Source: Gnetum montanum
Taxonomy: Eukaryota > Streptophyta > Gnetopsida > Gnetales > Gnetaceae
DNA length: 64,000 nt
Reading direction: 5' to 3'
Assembly: GCA_015680685.1 (NCBI GenBank)
Contig: MNCI01028452.1
Coordinates: 1,091,710 to 1,155,709, forward strand
Made by a program: the position numbers and the translations under genes. Below, one piece after another: positions 1 through 9,204 of this stretch. Below the pieces are notes generated by a model. The model had not been told where the DNA came from, searched no databases, and was given only the letters and a program-made list of their open reading frames with translations. Position 1 is the first letter of the stretch, and each line of letters starts with the position of its first letter.

Positions 1-269
1 TTCATTTCCATCTTGACATCCACTTCATCAATGTCATAGTTGTCCCTTTTTATCTATCTTTCTTACTCCTTTTCTTTTTCCATTCTAGCGCTACTGGAGG
101 TTCGCAATTAGCCATGGGGGTACGGGACCTGATTTTTTCGATTTTCTCCTAGCCACGAAATTTTTGATTTTCTTCCTAACCCCTACATCTTCGGTAGTCA
201 TCAGTAACATATTCCCAGATCCATATCAGCCATACCACAACCTAGCCAATGAATTTACACCGAAGCAAG

Positions 270-329
270 GTATCAATTACATGATAATTCAATTACCCTT
301 GCTAATATATGATTGTGTTGTGTGTACAG
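270..329 (+). other. Intron-like block before ORF3 in element J
   Basis: A 60-base block starts with GTATCA after an AAG exon-type end, has a branch-site-like TTGCTAATAT about 25 bases before its end, and ends GTGTACAG directly before ATGG. The same layout and length occur before ORF3 in A, B, D, E and L. Splicing is inferred; no transcript evidence is available. Confidence 0.5.
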
Positions 330-553
330 ATGGCAGACATGTAACAACAGATTGGATTTGGAGCAAACACTTGGAATGGAGCAGTGTTGAAGTAGCTATG
401 CAAGGAGCAAGATCGATAACGCGCTTACGGATGGACAACGAAGACGCAATCTTGGCGTTGGTAGCAGCAACACTTCTTTCTCTCTCTCTCTTTCTCAGCT
501 GTCAACTAAGGCCTAATGTCATTGTAATAAGGTGTTCACCCTTGTTGTCATGA
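330..553 (+). pseudogene. ORF3 remnant of element J
   Basis: The ATG follows the AG of the intron-like block directly, as in A, B and D. The ATG frame closes after four codons, while a second frame (164-553) stays open through the block. That second frame resembles the WIGSRTIITKE stretch of C only loosely. I read it as a decayed copy of the family's third ORF, in the position between integrase and the 3' LTR. Function is unknown. Confidence 0.35.
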
Positions 554-670
554 ACACCAATTTTGTCAAGTCTTGTAATAATGATCCGTTCACATGTCAT
601 CCCATTAGTTCCATTCCCCTCAATAATTCCATACCTACCTAATATTATTGTAAGGAACTCAAGGACAAGT

Positions 671-691
671 TTTTATTCAGTCATGGGGGTA
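671..691 (+). other. Polypurine tract of element J
   Basis: The run TCAGTCATGGGGGTA directly precedes the LTR start TGATGAG. The same sequence lies at the 5' edge of the 3' LTR in A, B and C (reverse complement, TACCCCCATGACTGA) and in E (plus strand). This is where plus-strand DNA synthesis would be primed. Confidence 0.8.
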
Positions 692-699
692 TGATGAGA

Positions 700-776
700 C
701 ATGATATCGCATCCCATGCAATATCGCGTAAAAGATATCACGTCGTCCCCTGCGATATCGCATACACGATATCGTG
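700..776 (+). repeat. U3 array of GATATC palindromes in the J LTR
   Basis: Four perfect GATATC sites, mostly extended to GATATCGC or GATATCAC, and one imperfect copy (AATATCGC) sit directly upstream of the TATA box. The position suggests an upstream regulatory array; the binding factor is unknown. Confidence 0.6.
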
Positions 777-790
777 GTCTGTCGCCAAAT

Positions 791-803
791 CTATAAATAA
801 GAG
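791..803 (+). promoter_or_regulatory. TATA box of the J LTR
   Basis: CTATAAATAAGAG is conserved at the same place in the solo LTR (16175-16187) and, in reverse, in the LTRs of A and B. It marks the likely U3/R promoter. Confidence 0.7.
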
Positions 804-895
804 GTGACACTCCCCTCATTTCTCATCCTAGGCTAGAAGTAGAAAAACTCTGGCAGTTTGATCACTCCAGAGATAGAATATTTTCCATGTGCCCN

Positions 896-1105
896 GCTCA
901 TCGCGATTAGTCTCTCTCACCCTCAACTCCTAGAATGTGGGATGAGTATGACTTGATTACGATCATCTACGAATGTGTACGACTAATCAAGGGATCGGCT
1001 GCTCATCGCGATTAGTTTCTCTCACCCTCAACTCCTAGAACGTGGGATGAGTACGACTTGATTATGAGCATCTACGGATGTGTATGGCTAGTCAGGGAAT
1101 CGGCT
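896..1105 (+). repeat. 105-base tandem duplication in the J LTR
   Basis: Units 896-1000 and 1001-1105 align without gaps with roughly ten differences, and a third partial unit starts at 1106 with GCTCATCAC. The array abuts the single N at 895, so copy number may be affected by the assembly. Confidence 0.75.
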
Positions 1106-1533
1106 GCTCATCACATTTAGGCTAGTTAAGTGCCTCAGTACAACCACTTCGAGCACGTGCGTTACATGTGGTGATCCTAGTAACGATTAGTGTTTGGTAG
1201 CCACAGTTGCATAGTTCAGGGTGTGTACAATAAGTGGGAATGGATGCTGACACTAGTTAATTTAGACTTAGTCCTTAGTTAGAGTTAGTTAGCTCTCTCA
1301 ACCCTTCACCCTTTAGCATAGGAGAAAAAGCATAAAAGGCCATAAAAATCATATACCTCGAACTTACTTAACCATACACCGTGACAACAACAAGTAAGTC
1401 TTGGAAGACAACGAATGATTAACCCCAAGTGTTCCATGGGGCATTTAGGCATTTAGTTTGCAGAGTTAGACCAAATTGCACGTGCTATGCTCGTTTCATA
1501 TGGTTGAGTGTAGGGGTACCTCGCCACTCATCA

Positions 1534-1760
1534 ATAATATACTTTATCTATTTGTATCTATTCTGCAATGATGTTAAACCTGATGTAGCCAATGGTTTGT
1601 ACTCCTTGATTCCAAACTTTAATGCAGAATGTATTATAATTACATTAATATTATACCCTGTAGCATGAATAGGGGTGAGCATTAATAAGCTATTTTTTCC
1701 TGATGGGCAAGTTTGACAAATTTTTTTATGAATAGTATCAATGAGATACAATTTTCCTAT
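1534..1760 (-). pseudogene. Helitron helicase fragment, part 2 (downstream of element A)
   Basis: Read on the minus strand from 1760, it continues the helicase frame that breaks off at 7453: the split P-loop resumes as IGKLYLIDTI, followed by LLMLTPIHATGYNINVIIIHS, which fits the PIF1/Helitron helicase motif Ia region (family form: APTGVAA.NI.G.TIHS). It reaches LTSLQNRYK and the KYII of motif II, where the J LTR begins. The rest of the helicase should lie beyond J, outside the window. One stop (TAG) is present before KYII. Confidence 0.75.
1756..1760. repeat. Target site duplication of element A (left copy)
   Basis: CCTAT directly precedes the LTR start at 1761 and recurs at 7448-7452 directly after the other LTR. 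It is the expected five-base duplication and proves one insertion event for A. Confidence 0.92.
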
Positions 1761-2492
1761 TGATGAGCGGTGAGGTACCCCTATGCCCAACCATACGAAT
1801 ATGAGCATTCACGCACGATTCGGTCAAACTTCGCGGACAGGCTAGTTGTAGTATCTAGATAGTTACACGTTGATTGCAGTTCGTTGTCTTCCGACCTAGA
1901 CTAGTATTGCTTTGTCATGTATGGTTTAGTCCAGAGTGAGGCGTATGATGTGATCCTAAACTAATGCTACTCCTAAAGACAATGGAAGATAATATTAATT
2001 AAATTAATGAGAAATAGGAAATGAGTCTAAACTAGCCTAAGTGCAATGAGTATCTATTCCTTAATCATCCGTACACATCTTGGACCTCGTGCATGACTAC
2101 TACTAGGATTACCAAGCATAGATCCTAGGTACGCTGATGGGTTACCAAGTAGTCACACTTAAATGCTCGTGATTAAGTCATACTCATTTTGCATTTAACA
2201 GGAATAGTAAATGATGATAACTAAATATTAACTAAGAAAGTAATAAATAACAAAAACAATTAACAATTAAATTAAACAATTAAACTAAGTGAATTCTGCA
2301 ATGATGAAGTAATCTTGATCTTTATTTCCGATCATGTGTGCATCCAAGTACGTCACACTCGAATAAAGGTTCCGTACAATTACAAGCATCACACTGCGAG
2401 CATACACTTGGAAAATAATCTAACTCCTACAGAAACAAACTGAAAGAATCTAGCTACAAATAACTGAAAGATTCCTAAATATGGCGGAAGGC

Positions 2493-2508
2493 CCTCTTAT
2501 TTATAGGC
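2493..2508 (-). promoter_or_regulatory. TATA box of the A 3' LTR
   Basis: On the minus strand this reads CCTATAAATAAGAGGG, matching J, the solo LTR and B. Confidence 0.7.
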
Positions 2509-2527
2509 CGAGACAGGCGGCTATGTA

Positions 2528-2650
2528 AACGGGGCCACGTCAACGCAGGAAGGCCATGTCGATAGGCCCATGTCTATGCAAGGAACACGTCAACGGGCCT
2601 GCGTCAACGCAGCCACGTAAACGTGACCTAGTCAATGTAGTGACTCAATG
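2528..2650 (-). repeat. U3 array of GTTGAC/GTTTAC-type repeats in element A
   Basis: On the minus strand, units of the form GCGTTGACGTGG and GCGTTTACGTGG recur roughly every 15-20 bases upstream of the TATA box. The core TTGAC is the W-box core recognised by WRKY factors in plants; relevance here is inference. The partner array in the 5' LTR is at 7313-7430. Confidence 0.6.
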
Positions 2651-2661
2651 ATACTTCATCA

Positions 2662-2690
2662 TACCCCCACGACTGAGTAAAAACTTGCCC
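2662..2690 (-). other. Polypurine tract of element A
   Basis: On the minus strand the sequence ending TCGTGGGGGTA abuts the 3' LTR. A second conserved motif (CTCGAGG) lies just upstream, as in B and F. Confidence 0.75.
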
Positions 2691-2839
2691 TCGAGTCAAA
2701 GTGAGGAACAAGCTTAATTGAATACATAGTGGACAGGTATGGGATTATTAACTAACTAGAAATTTATTCATACCGCAGTGGAGAATTAAACAAAATTTGG
2801 ACACAGACACAAAAGAAAAAACTGAAGGAACTCATGGGG

Positions 2840-3266
2840 TTCCCGGTAGTGGTGGCTCCTCCATGGATGCCTTTCCTTTGTTTGACGTGCCAAGCTTCTA
2901 AGATTGATATCATTGAAGAAGCACCTGATGTTGCTCCTCGTCTATTTGAGGATTATGAGCCATCCATGCTGATGTTCCAATGTTTGAGGAAGTCGATACT
3001 TTTCATGGACACGGCAACTGCGGGAACACTTGATTGGCCTTGACATGCCATGTCGCAAATAGCCATCATTCCTCTTCATAGGCTCTAGCTTTAACTTTCC
3101 TCCCTTTTCTTGGATAGATTATGCAGTAACAAGAGTTTCATGATGGATGCTGAATGATTGTCTTCTACTCTGCATGTTCTGCATAAGGTCCTTGGCCTCT
3201 ACCTCCCCCAGGTCGTTTGATTGCACCTTGAGAAGGTCCTCCTTGTTGTCTTCTTTTAGGGGTCAT
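2840..3266 (-). pseudogene. ORF3 remnant of element A
   Basis: The ATG at 3266 follows the AG of an intron-like block. The frame opens MTPKRRQQGGPSQGAIKRPG and continues as a basic, glycine-rich stretch (GGRGQGPYAEHAE) before a stop. The start resembles B (MAPKRRQ, then GGPSQG), L (MTLK..GGPLQPREK) and D (MASKGK...GPSQPRKK). The end matches B in the QVLLQ.YQS segment near 2880. This is the family's third ORF, between integrase and the 3' LTR. The basic start could bind nucleic acid or act as a nuclear signal (inference). It is broken by several stops. Confidence 0.5.
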
Positions 3267-3328
3267 CTATAATCACACAAAGATCAATTGTTAGTAAGGT
3301 TATTGAAAAAAGTTTAATGATTTCATAC
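3267..3328 (-). other. Intron-like block before ORF3 in element A
   Basis: 62 bases on the minus strand: donor AAG then GTATGA, branch-site-like TACTAAC at 3290-3296, and acceptor GATTATAG directly before ATG. It is nearly identical in B (61 bases). TACTAAC is an unusually good branch-site match. Confidence 0.6.
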
Positions 3329-4700
3329 CTTACTCATTTCCTTTAATAAATGTTGAATTCTTTACTTAGTGTGATTTTAAAGTTAGAGATTTTTCAAGGA
3401 AGTTGCCCTAAAAGTTTAATGTCAGACCTAGTTTTGAGGAACATCTGATAAAATAATGGCAAAGGAAAGAATAGGTTTGGCAATGAAATACTCGAAGGGT
3501 ATAAGATGATGTGGTGGTGTGCAACAAATACAAATTACAAAAGTTACGCAAGTGGGTCCTCCCCAGAGCAGGTTCCAACCTATATGCCCTTGCGTAACCA
3601 TGCTTTAAGATGTCCGTAGGCATTAGAAGGGTTAAATGTAATCTATACCAATGCAACAAAACACACACGTGTTAGTACCACCATGATGAGGTATGAATTC
3701 AATGCTATACAAGACACGAGTCACAAATACATGAACAACGAGATGGAATGAATCAGAGAAGGGATTGCAGAGATTGGGACGTATGGTAACTAACTCAGGG
3801 CACAATGAATCTTGCATGTAAAGCATGATTAAGGTGTCATTACCCCATCATTCTAAGATCAAGACCAAGTCCATTCCTCTAATCAGTGACATCGCATTGT
3901 TTCATCCCATGATGATCAACTATGAGAGTACCATAACAACAAGGCGTACGATCACTTGGTGTTTTGTTCAAGGGAGGAGTGATTTTTGTTTTGTGGCACT
4001 TTTCTTGTCTTTTCTTTTTTCTCTTTCTTCTCTTTTTTCTCTCTCTCTCTCTCTCTCTCTTATCACTTCATTGAATCCAAAGAAATCACCAACCATCAGG
4101 CATGGGTGCATGTCTTTCCAGTGGGAGCCCCTAGAACAGCATTGGATTTTTGAGTGCCCTTTTGATTACTCTTACTCCCATTTTTCGTTAGATCTACAAG
4201 GATCTTAGTACAACCACGTTGCATGATAACTCCCATAGAGGTCACCAAAGAGAATCTGCAAGTCCCCTTGATGTCACACCCTAGTCATTCCCTCTTGGTC
4301 CATCCTTCTTCATTCTGGGTACAATGAACACAAAATTAATTTTTAAGTTTCAAGAATGTCAAGAATATCACTATACCCTCAAACAAAACCTCTTATTTGT
4401 GGAGTGGATGCATGGGTGTAGTGGGCTCACTATCCAAATAATTGATCACCAAGACTTGATAGCATAGAACACACCTCAACCAACGAGCCACATGAGCATT
4501 TTATTCATGGATGAGATTTCTCATAAAAAGATAAAAATACAAAAAGATAAAACAATAAATTAAATGGATGAAAAAATGGAAAACAAAAAGTTGAAAAATT
4601 AAAGAAATAGAAAAACATTTATTAATTCTGTGTTGTTAGAATGGAGGATACCCCCCATAACTAAACGGTTGAGCATGGTGAGAATTAATAAATGGAAGGT
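3329..4700 (-). mobile_element. Post-integrase non-coding region of element A
   Basis: This stretch is homologous to 18472-19860 in B, 30700-32010 in C (both minus) and 49070-50560 in D (plus). A recognisable landmark on the plus strand is GTGGGTCCTCCCC near 3555. It contains a CT microsatellite at about 4036-4060, where B has a T-rich tract. No coding frame is supported. The segment near 4645, CCCCCCATAACTAA, corresponds to the end of integrase in C (about 32010). Confidence 0.7.
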
Positions 4701-5540
4701 GGGGATCCTTGCATGTTGAAACTATTGGAACCTGGTCATACTTACCCCATTGGGGTTCACACACTTGGTTAGAGTTGACATAGTGGGACAAGTTATAAGT
4801 GTGGTTAATTTATAAGGAGTTGACCCACTATAGTACTTGCAACCATAAGATGGTATGTAAGGATCAACATGTCTCCCCAGGTGGCAATATTCGTTGGGCC
4901 CCATGGTTGTTGGAGTATTGAGTGGTGGCCTTAATAAGGTAACATGAGGCATTGGGTTCGAAGAGGAAGATGCACCACAGTGTTGGATTTGTGCTGAATT
5001 GGTGGATGCAATAGTTTTTGAATTGTGGTGTCCCTTTCGACGATCACGTCTAAAGAAGGGATGCCTTCAATGTTGTGAAGGGCCTCCACTGCTGTTGATA
5101 GTAGCAGCATAAGTAACATTTTCAGGTTGGTGGTGTGGTGCAAAATCTTCTGGCATAGCTTTCGGTGATGTAAAAGAGGGTGAAGTATGAGAATGTTGAG
5201 GTTGAGGAGAAGTGCAAGGCACATGAGGTGGTGATCTTGTTGGAGAGGACATGGGTGGATAGTACTCGGGAGAATGATAACGATGAGGTGAGGTAGAGGA
5301 TGCTGATCTTGTTGGAGAAACAAGATGTTGAACATAATAAGCATCTGGTGCTGTGACATACGAAGGGTATGGTTCAGTTGGCGGTGGCCTCCCCCACGAC
5401 TATGGTTTTTGCCACTGTGGTTGGACATAGTATTTTTGTATGAACTTTGGATGTAACATTCCTCCCCAATGCTCATGTAAATGTGACAAGATTGGACATT
5501 GACCTTTGGGATGATTGTACAAGCAAATATTACATTGATA
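4700..5540 (-). pseudogene. Gag C-terminal linker with zinc-finger-like motif, element A
   Basis: On the minus strand a motif CNICLYNHPKGQCPILSHL (about 5470-5536) follows gag, then HEHWGG and a proline, glutamine and tyrosine-rich linker. Equivalent motifs occur in C (near 36390, CDAFHYEHPKGCCP) and D (44809, CDICQYEHPKGCC). The C-x2-C spacing and following H and C suggest a zinc-knuckle-like nucleic-acid binder, though it is not a canonical CCHC. Near 4700 the sequence jumps directly to post-integrase DNA, so the whole pol region is absent. Confidence 0.55.
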
Positions 5541-5609
5541 TGTAAAATTGGTAGTTGAGTTCTTATTCTTATTATCTTCTACCCTTCGTTTCGATTGTTC
5601 CGTGGTGTC

Positions 5610-6633
5610 CTATCCTGTTTCTCCATTTGGCATAGTTTTTCCTCTAATAATGTTGGCATATTCTCCACATCTTTCATGTACCCAGTCCATCATATTATTG
5701 ATCTTTGCCTCAATTTCATCTAGTGATTGTAGGATTGGCAAAGATGATTCCACCTCCTTGAAGTGAGTTGATCTCTCCTCTTCATGATCATGGACCTTTT
5801 TTGAGTTAAAATTTTGGTCCTGTTGATGTTTTTCAACACTCTCCCATATAGCCATTTCTCCTTCTTCTTTTGCTACCCGTTTAATAAACTCTTGGATTTG
5901 ATGGGTTTGTAGTTTGTATAGTTGACCTTGGGCATACATTCCTAAGGTCTCTCTTGTTGCATTACGTAGCCCATCAATAATATGGTACATTAGCCTTTCC
6001 TCGGAAAACCCATGGCTTGGACAGTTGTTTAATAGTGCATAATATCTTTCTAAGGTCATGTCCAAGGGTTCATGTTTTGCTTGTTTCCATCCTTGGATTT
6101 GTTTCCTCAAGGCTAACACTCTTGTGTAGGTTTGATATTTTTCGTTAAAGACTTCTACCATTGTTGACCAGCATCATATCGAATTTGGTTTTAACAATCT
6201 ATACCATATTTTTTCTTGGTCAACGAGTGTCATAGGGAAGAACTTAAGTGTTTGTCACCCGTTATCAATATTATTCCATGTGCAGGCATCGTATAAGGCT
6301 TGTAAATGTTGATGCAGATCTAAGTCATAGCCTCCTGAAAATGTAGGAAAGTTTTTTAAATCGAGCCTAGGTAGATAGCTCTCTTTACGATGCCTACGTC
6401 AGATTCGAACAGCCTCTTGTATTTGCATTAGGCTTGCAATGGCTAGCGGGGGCTCATCGTCATCGGGTAAGTTATGCTTTCATGTGTTGGGCTGACGTTG
6501 CCTTCGTTCATGTTTATAAGAAACCCCCACCTCGGGTTGCATACTTCAATCTTCATTGTTATAATATTCGTTGGTTCTCCAATGAACTTCCTCACTAAGT
6601 GTGGCATTATCGTAATCTTGTAGGAGAGGCATG
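5610..6633 (-). pseudogene. gag: Gag of element A
   Basis: Gag would form the virus-like particle that packages element RNA. The minus-strand ATG at 6633 opens MPLLQDYDNATLSEEVHWRT, about 145 bases inside the primer-binding site. After a few stops the frame runs open from 6161 to 5610. The core, FSGG..L.LHQHLQALYDAC, then WKQ..HEPLDMTLERYYALL and GLRNATRETLGMYAQGQL, fits a Retrotrans_gag-type domain. It matches B almost residue by residue (EPLDMALERCYALL, TRETLGMYAQGQL). It is too damaged to be made whole. Confidence 0.75.
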
Positions 6634-6754
6634 ATTGTGAAATTGTGTGTGAATTTATATGTGACTTTATTTTTATAATTATTTCTTTCTAAAAGATATA
6701 TCGTTAATTCCTATACAACGACCTTGTATGATATAACTAATCTAGATAACTAGC

Positions 6755-6777
6755 ACCATCCCTGGAAACGGTGTCAA
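6755..6777 (-). other. Primer-binding site of element A
   Basis: Directly inside the 5' LTR the minus strand reads TTGACACCGTTTCCAGGGA. It resembles TTGGCGCCGTTGCCGGGGA, used by many plant gypsy elements (Athila/Tat type) and complementary to the 3' end of tRNA-Asp (from memory of the family). Several positions have mutated. Confidence 0.7.
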
Positions 6778-7447
6778 TGATGAGCGGTGAGGTACCCCTA
6801 CGTCCAACCATACAAATACGAGCGTTCACCCACGATCCAGTCGAACTCCACAGACAGGCTAGTTGTGGTATTTAGATAGTTACACGTTGATCGCAGTTCG
6901 TTGTCTTCCCACCTGGACTAGTATTGCTTTGTCATGTATGGTTTAGTCCAGAGTGAGGCGTATGATGTGATCCTAAACTAATGCTACTCCTAGAGACAAT
7001 GGAAGATAATATTAATTAAACTAATGAGCAATAGGAAATGAGTCTAAGCTAGCCTAAGTGCGATGAGTATCTATTCCTTAATCATCCGTACACATCTTGG
7101 ACCTCNTTTATTTCTGATCATGTGCATGTCAAAGTACGTCACACTCAGATAAAGGTTTCATACAATTACAAGCATCACACTGTGGGCATACACTTGGAAA
7201 ATAATCTAACTCCTACGGAAACAAATTGAAAGAGTCTAGCTAAAAATAACTGAAAGATGCCTAAATGAGGCGGAAGGCCCTCTTATTTATAGGTTGAGAT
7301 AGGCAGCTGCGTAAACGGGGCCACGTCAACGCAGGAAGGCCACGTCGACGGGCCCACATCAACGTAAGGAACACGTCAACGGGCCCGCATCGACGCGACC
7401 ACGTAAACGCAGCGTAGTCAACGCAGTGACTCAATGATACTTCATCA
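6778..7447 (-). repeat. 5' LTR of element A, with an assembly join
   Basis: 670 bases as assembled, against 901 in the partner LTR. The whole difference lies at the single N (7106): the text jumps from CATCTTGGACCTC to TTTATTTCTGATC, skipping what is 2093-2322 in the 3' LTR. The TATA box is at 7281-7293 (minus). CCTAT (7448-7452) follows. Confidence 0.88.
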
Positions 7448-8473
7448 CCTATGCTTGTTGTACCTTGAATAATCATCAATAGGGGATTAGCTGCATCAAG
7501 TTTGAACTATTACATATAGAGATGGTTGGTGATAATCTTGTAGCATTTCTTTTGTTGAACTCCTAGGGAAGATAAGTCCACCTCATTGTAGTCATTTCTT
7601 GAAGGTGTTATTACCCCATGTGATCTATAACTATGAACAAAAGATGTAGCAATCTTTGCAACATCTTCTCTAGGATGGCTAGCTAACCATTCGTGATGTC
7701 TATCTTGATCCCTTAATCCAAGCATTTCAAGTTATCTTTTTTGAAAATGAGTTGATGCAAGTATATGTCGGTTAAATATTTCAAAATCATATTCAATATC
7801 ATCCTATCTTTTTGAAATAATATCTCTATATTACCTCTTTTCCTCACAAGCTTATTCAAAATCTTCATCAAATGTCTCCTCTTCTAATTCATATATGTGT
7901 TGAACAAAAATCCATTTTAGTTTAATTTCTTCATCATTTCTTCTTAGATCACATTTCACATCTCTAAATGAATAATTTAGTAGCAACTATTCCCAATAAT
8001 AATCTATCCATTTTTACTCTCCTACTCTTGGAGCTACTCTAAATCTAGGATATGTTCTAACAACAACTAGTTGTGGTAGAGTCTTCCAAAATGGCACCTC
8101 TCTTTTTTGAGCTAAACATAAAATATTTCACAACATTCAGTAACAAAACTCCTTCCATTTCCAATGGTCTATTTTGATATGCATTAATAAGGGATGTGCA
8201 TGTTTCTGGTTTCTCATCTCCATCCGCAACTGATATAACTCTTTTATAGATATCTCTAGACACATTTCTAGTATCAAATATTCTACTACATTCAACCAAT
8301 AGAAGTTCATACAGCATATAACAAGCCTCCATTACACCAATATCTCTATCACCTGCAGCATCCATCATGAGTCTTTTGTATGCATTCATTGCATTTTCTT
8401 CTAGGTTTCGGGATTTTGCAATATAAAGTAACAAATCATGAAAGGATCTTGACTTCTTTTTAGATTTTTTTGC

Positions 8474-8488
8474 ATCTTTTGCAATATA
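8474..8488 (-). other. Degenerate double-tyrosine motif of the Helitron Rep
   Basis: The segment reads KYIAKDA. In Helitron Rep proteins I expect Y-x3-Y here (form YIAKYA), the tyrosines that cut and join DNA. The first Y (8486-8488) is kept and the second position (8474-8476) is D, so the Rep should be inactive if this alignment is right. Confidence 0.55.
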
Positions 8489-9164
8489 CTTAATAACAAC
8501 ATATTTGTCAAGCACTAGTTGAAAGTCTGCATTTGCTCTCCATATTTGAAAAATCATTCTATTAGGAACATTCAATTTCGGATCATTTTGACATGGTTCG
8601 CAAGTAACATGATTTCTGTTTTGTGGATCTTGAAAGAGTTCTAATTGAGCCAGCAATGGCCATGGGACATTATACTTGAGGAAAAAAATCAAATTGATAT
8701 AATTTTATTTTTGGATCAAATACATTCATGATGTAAATAATAACCAATGTATTTAGAGAAATATAATTGTACATGCAAACTTGCACATTATTTCAAGTTC
8801 TTAAACATGCTCTTCTCTTACATTGTGTATGATGCTAAACAGAATTTAAAAGCTCATCATAATCAATATCAAGATCCATGAATTGTAGTTGTTGACTTTC
8901 AATCTCACATGGATGCCTAAGATGATTAACATGTTGCATTTGCAAATGAAAGATATGTATAATTATAATGATTGTTTCAAAGTATTTCAACAATATTTTA
9001 AAATTTAAAATAAATGCAACAAAAGGTCACAAATTCCAAATAACTTACATCATTGGATATTCCATCTTGATTGAATTTACTATTCCAGGCATTTGTTATT
9101 GCATAAAAAAATCTCATCTTTCTAACTGCTTTTACATCATTCCAGTCAAGTTCCTCTATGTTTG

Positions 9165-9204
9165 GAGCTCCCTTGATCCAAAGAAAGCCATGGACATGTG
9201 GTGA
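9165..9204 (-). other. HUH nuclease motif of the Helitron Rep
   Basis: The minus strand encodes SPHVHGFLWIKGA; HVH at 9190-9198 is the metal-binding His-hydrophobic-His motif of rolling-circle Rep nucleases. The open frame on the opposite strand here (8968-9204) is its shadow. Confidence 0.8.

Larger units (their letters stand above)
1..691 (+). mobile_element. Element J, 3' internal end of a gypsy-type LTR retrotransposon
   Basis: This is the last part of the internal region of a plus-strand LTR element that enters from beyond the left edge. It aligns by eye with the part of element E just before its 3' LTR: a shared motif about brief 'catgaaca..caattttgt' text near 550 and 57150, a purine-rich tract, then the LTR. 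No pol domain lies inside the window. It holds an ORF3 start behind an intron-like block (see those entries). The 5' part and 5' LTR should lie left of the window. Confidence 0.7.
692..1533 (+). repeat. 3' LTR of element J
   Basis: The LTR starts TGATGAGACATG after the polypurine tract and ends GCCACTCATCA. It contains a TATA box (791-803), an upstream GATATC array and a 105-base tandem duplication. It carries a single N at 895, where the solo LTR at 15989 has extra sequence, so it is probably incomplete. No primer-binding site follows, which makes it a 3' LTR. The predicted TSD is ATAAT (1534-1538); its partner is outside the window. The LTR interrupts the Helitron helicase remnant. Confidence 0.85.
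1761..2661 (-). repeat. 3' LTR of element A
   Basis: 901 bases, TGATGAGCGG at the low-coordinate end and TTCATCA at the other. On the minus strand the polypurine tract borders it at 2662. It carries a TATA box and a U3 array of GTTGAC-type repeats instead of the GATATC type. It is the full-length partner of the gapped 5' LTR. Confidence 0.9.
1761..7447 (-). mobile_element. Element A, non-autonomous gypsy-type LTR retrotransposon
   Basis: Complete element on the minus strand: 5' LTR at the high-coordinate end (6778-7447), primer-binding site, gag, a zinc-finger-like motif and a proline/glutamine-rich linker. The post-integrase region, intron-like block, ORF3 remnant, polypurine tract and 3' LTR (1761-2661) follow. 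Protease, RT, RNase H and integrase are missing. The flanking TSD is CCTAT. It inserted into the P-loop codons of a Helitron helicase. Element B has the same organisation and the same pol-loss junction. Confidence 0.9.

Noticed and set aside
1523-1540. Helicase motif II ending IIDE at the J LTR junction
   Set aside because: The D and E codons come from the LTR terminus TGATGAG; the match is a coincidence of the insertion point.
4036-4060. CT microsatellite as a regulatory GAGA-type element
   Set aside because: Element B has a T-rich tract at the same place, so it is an unstable low-complexity site within non-coding element DNA.
5067-5476. Histidine and proline-rich minus-strand proteins as new genes
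   Set aside because: They lie in the gag linker of element A, where low-complexity composition keeps several frames open.
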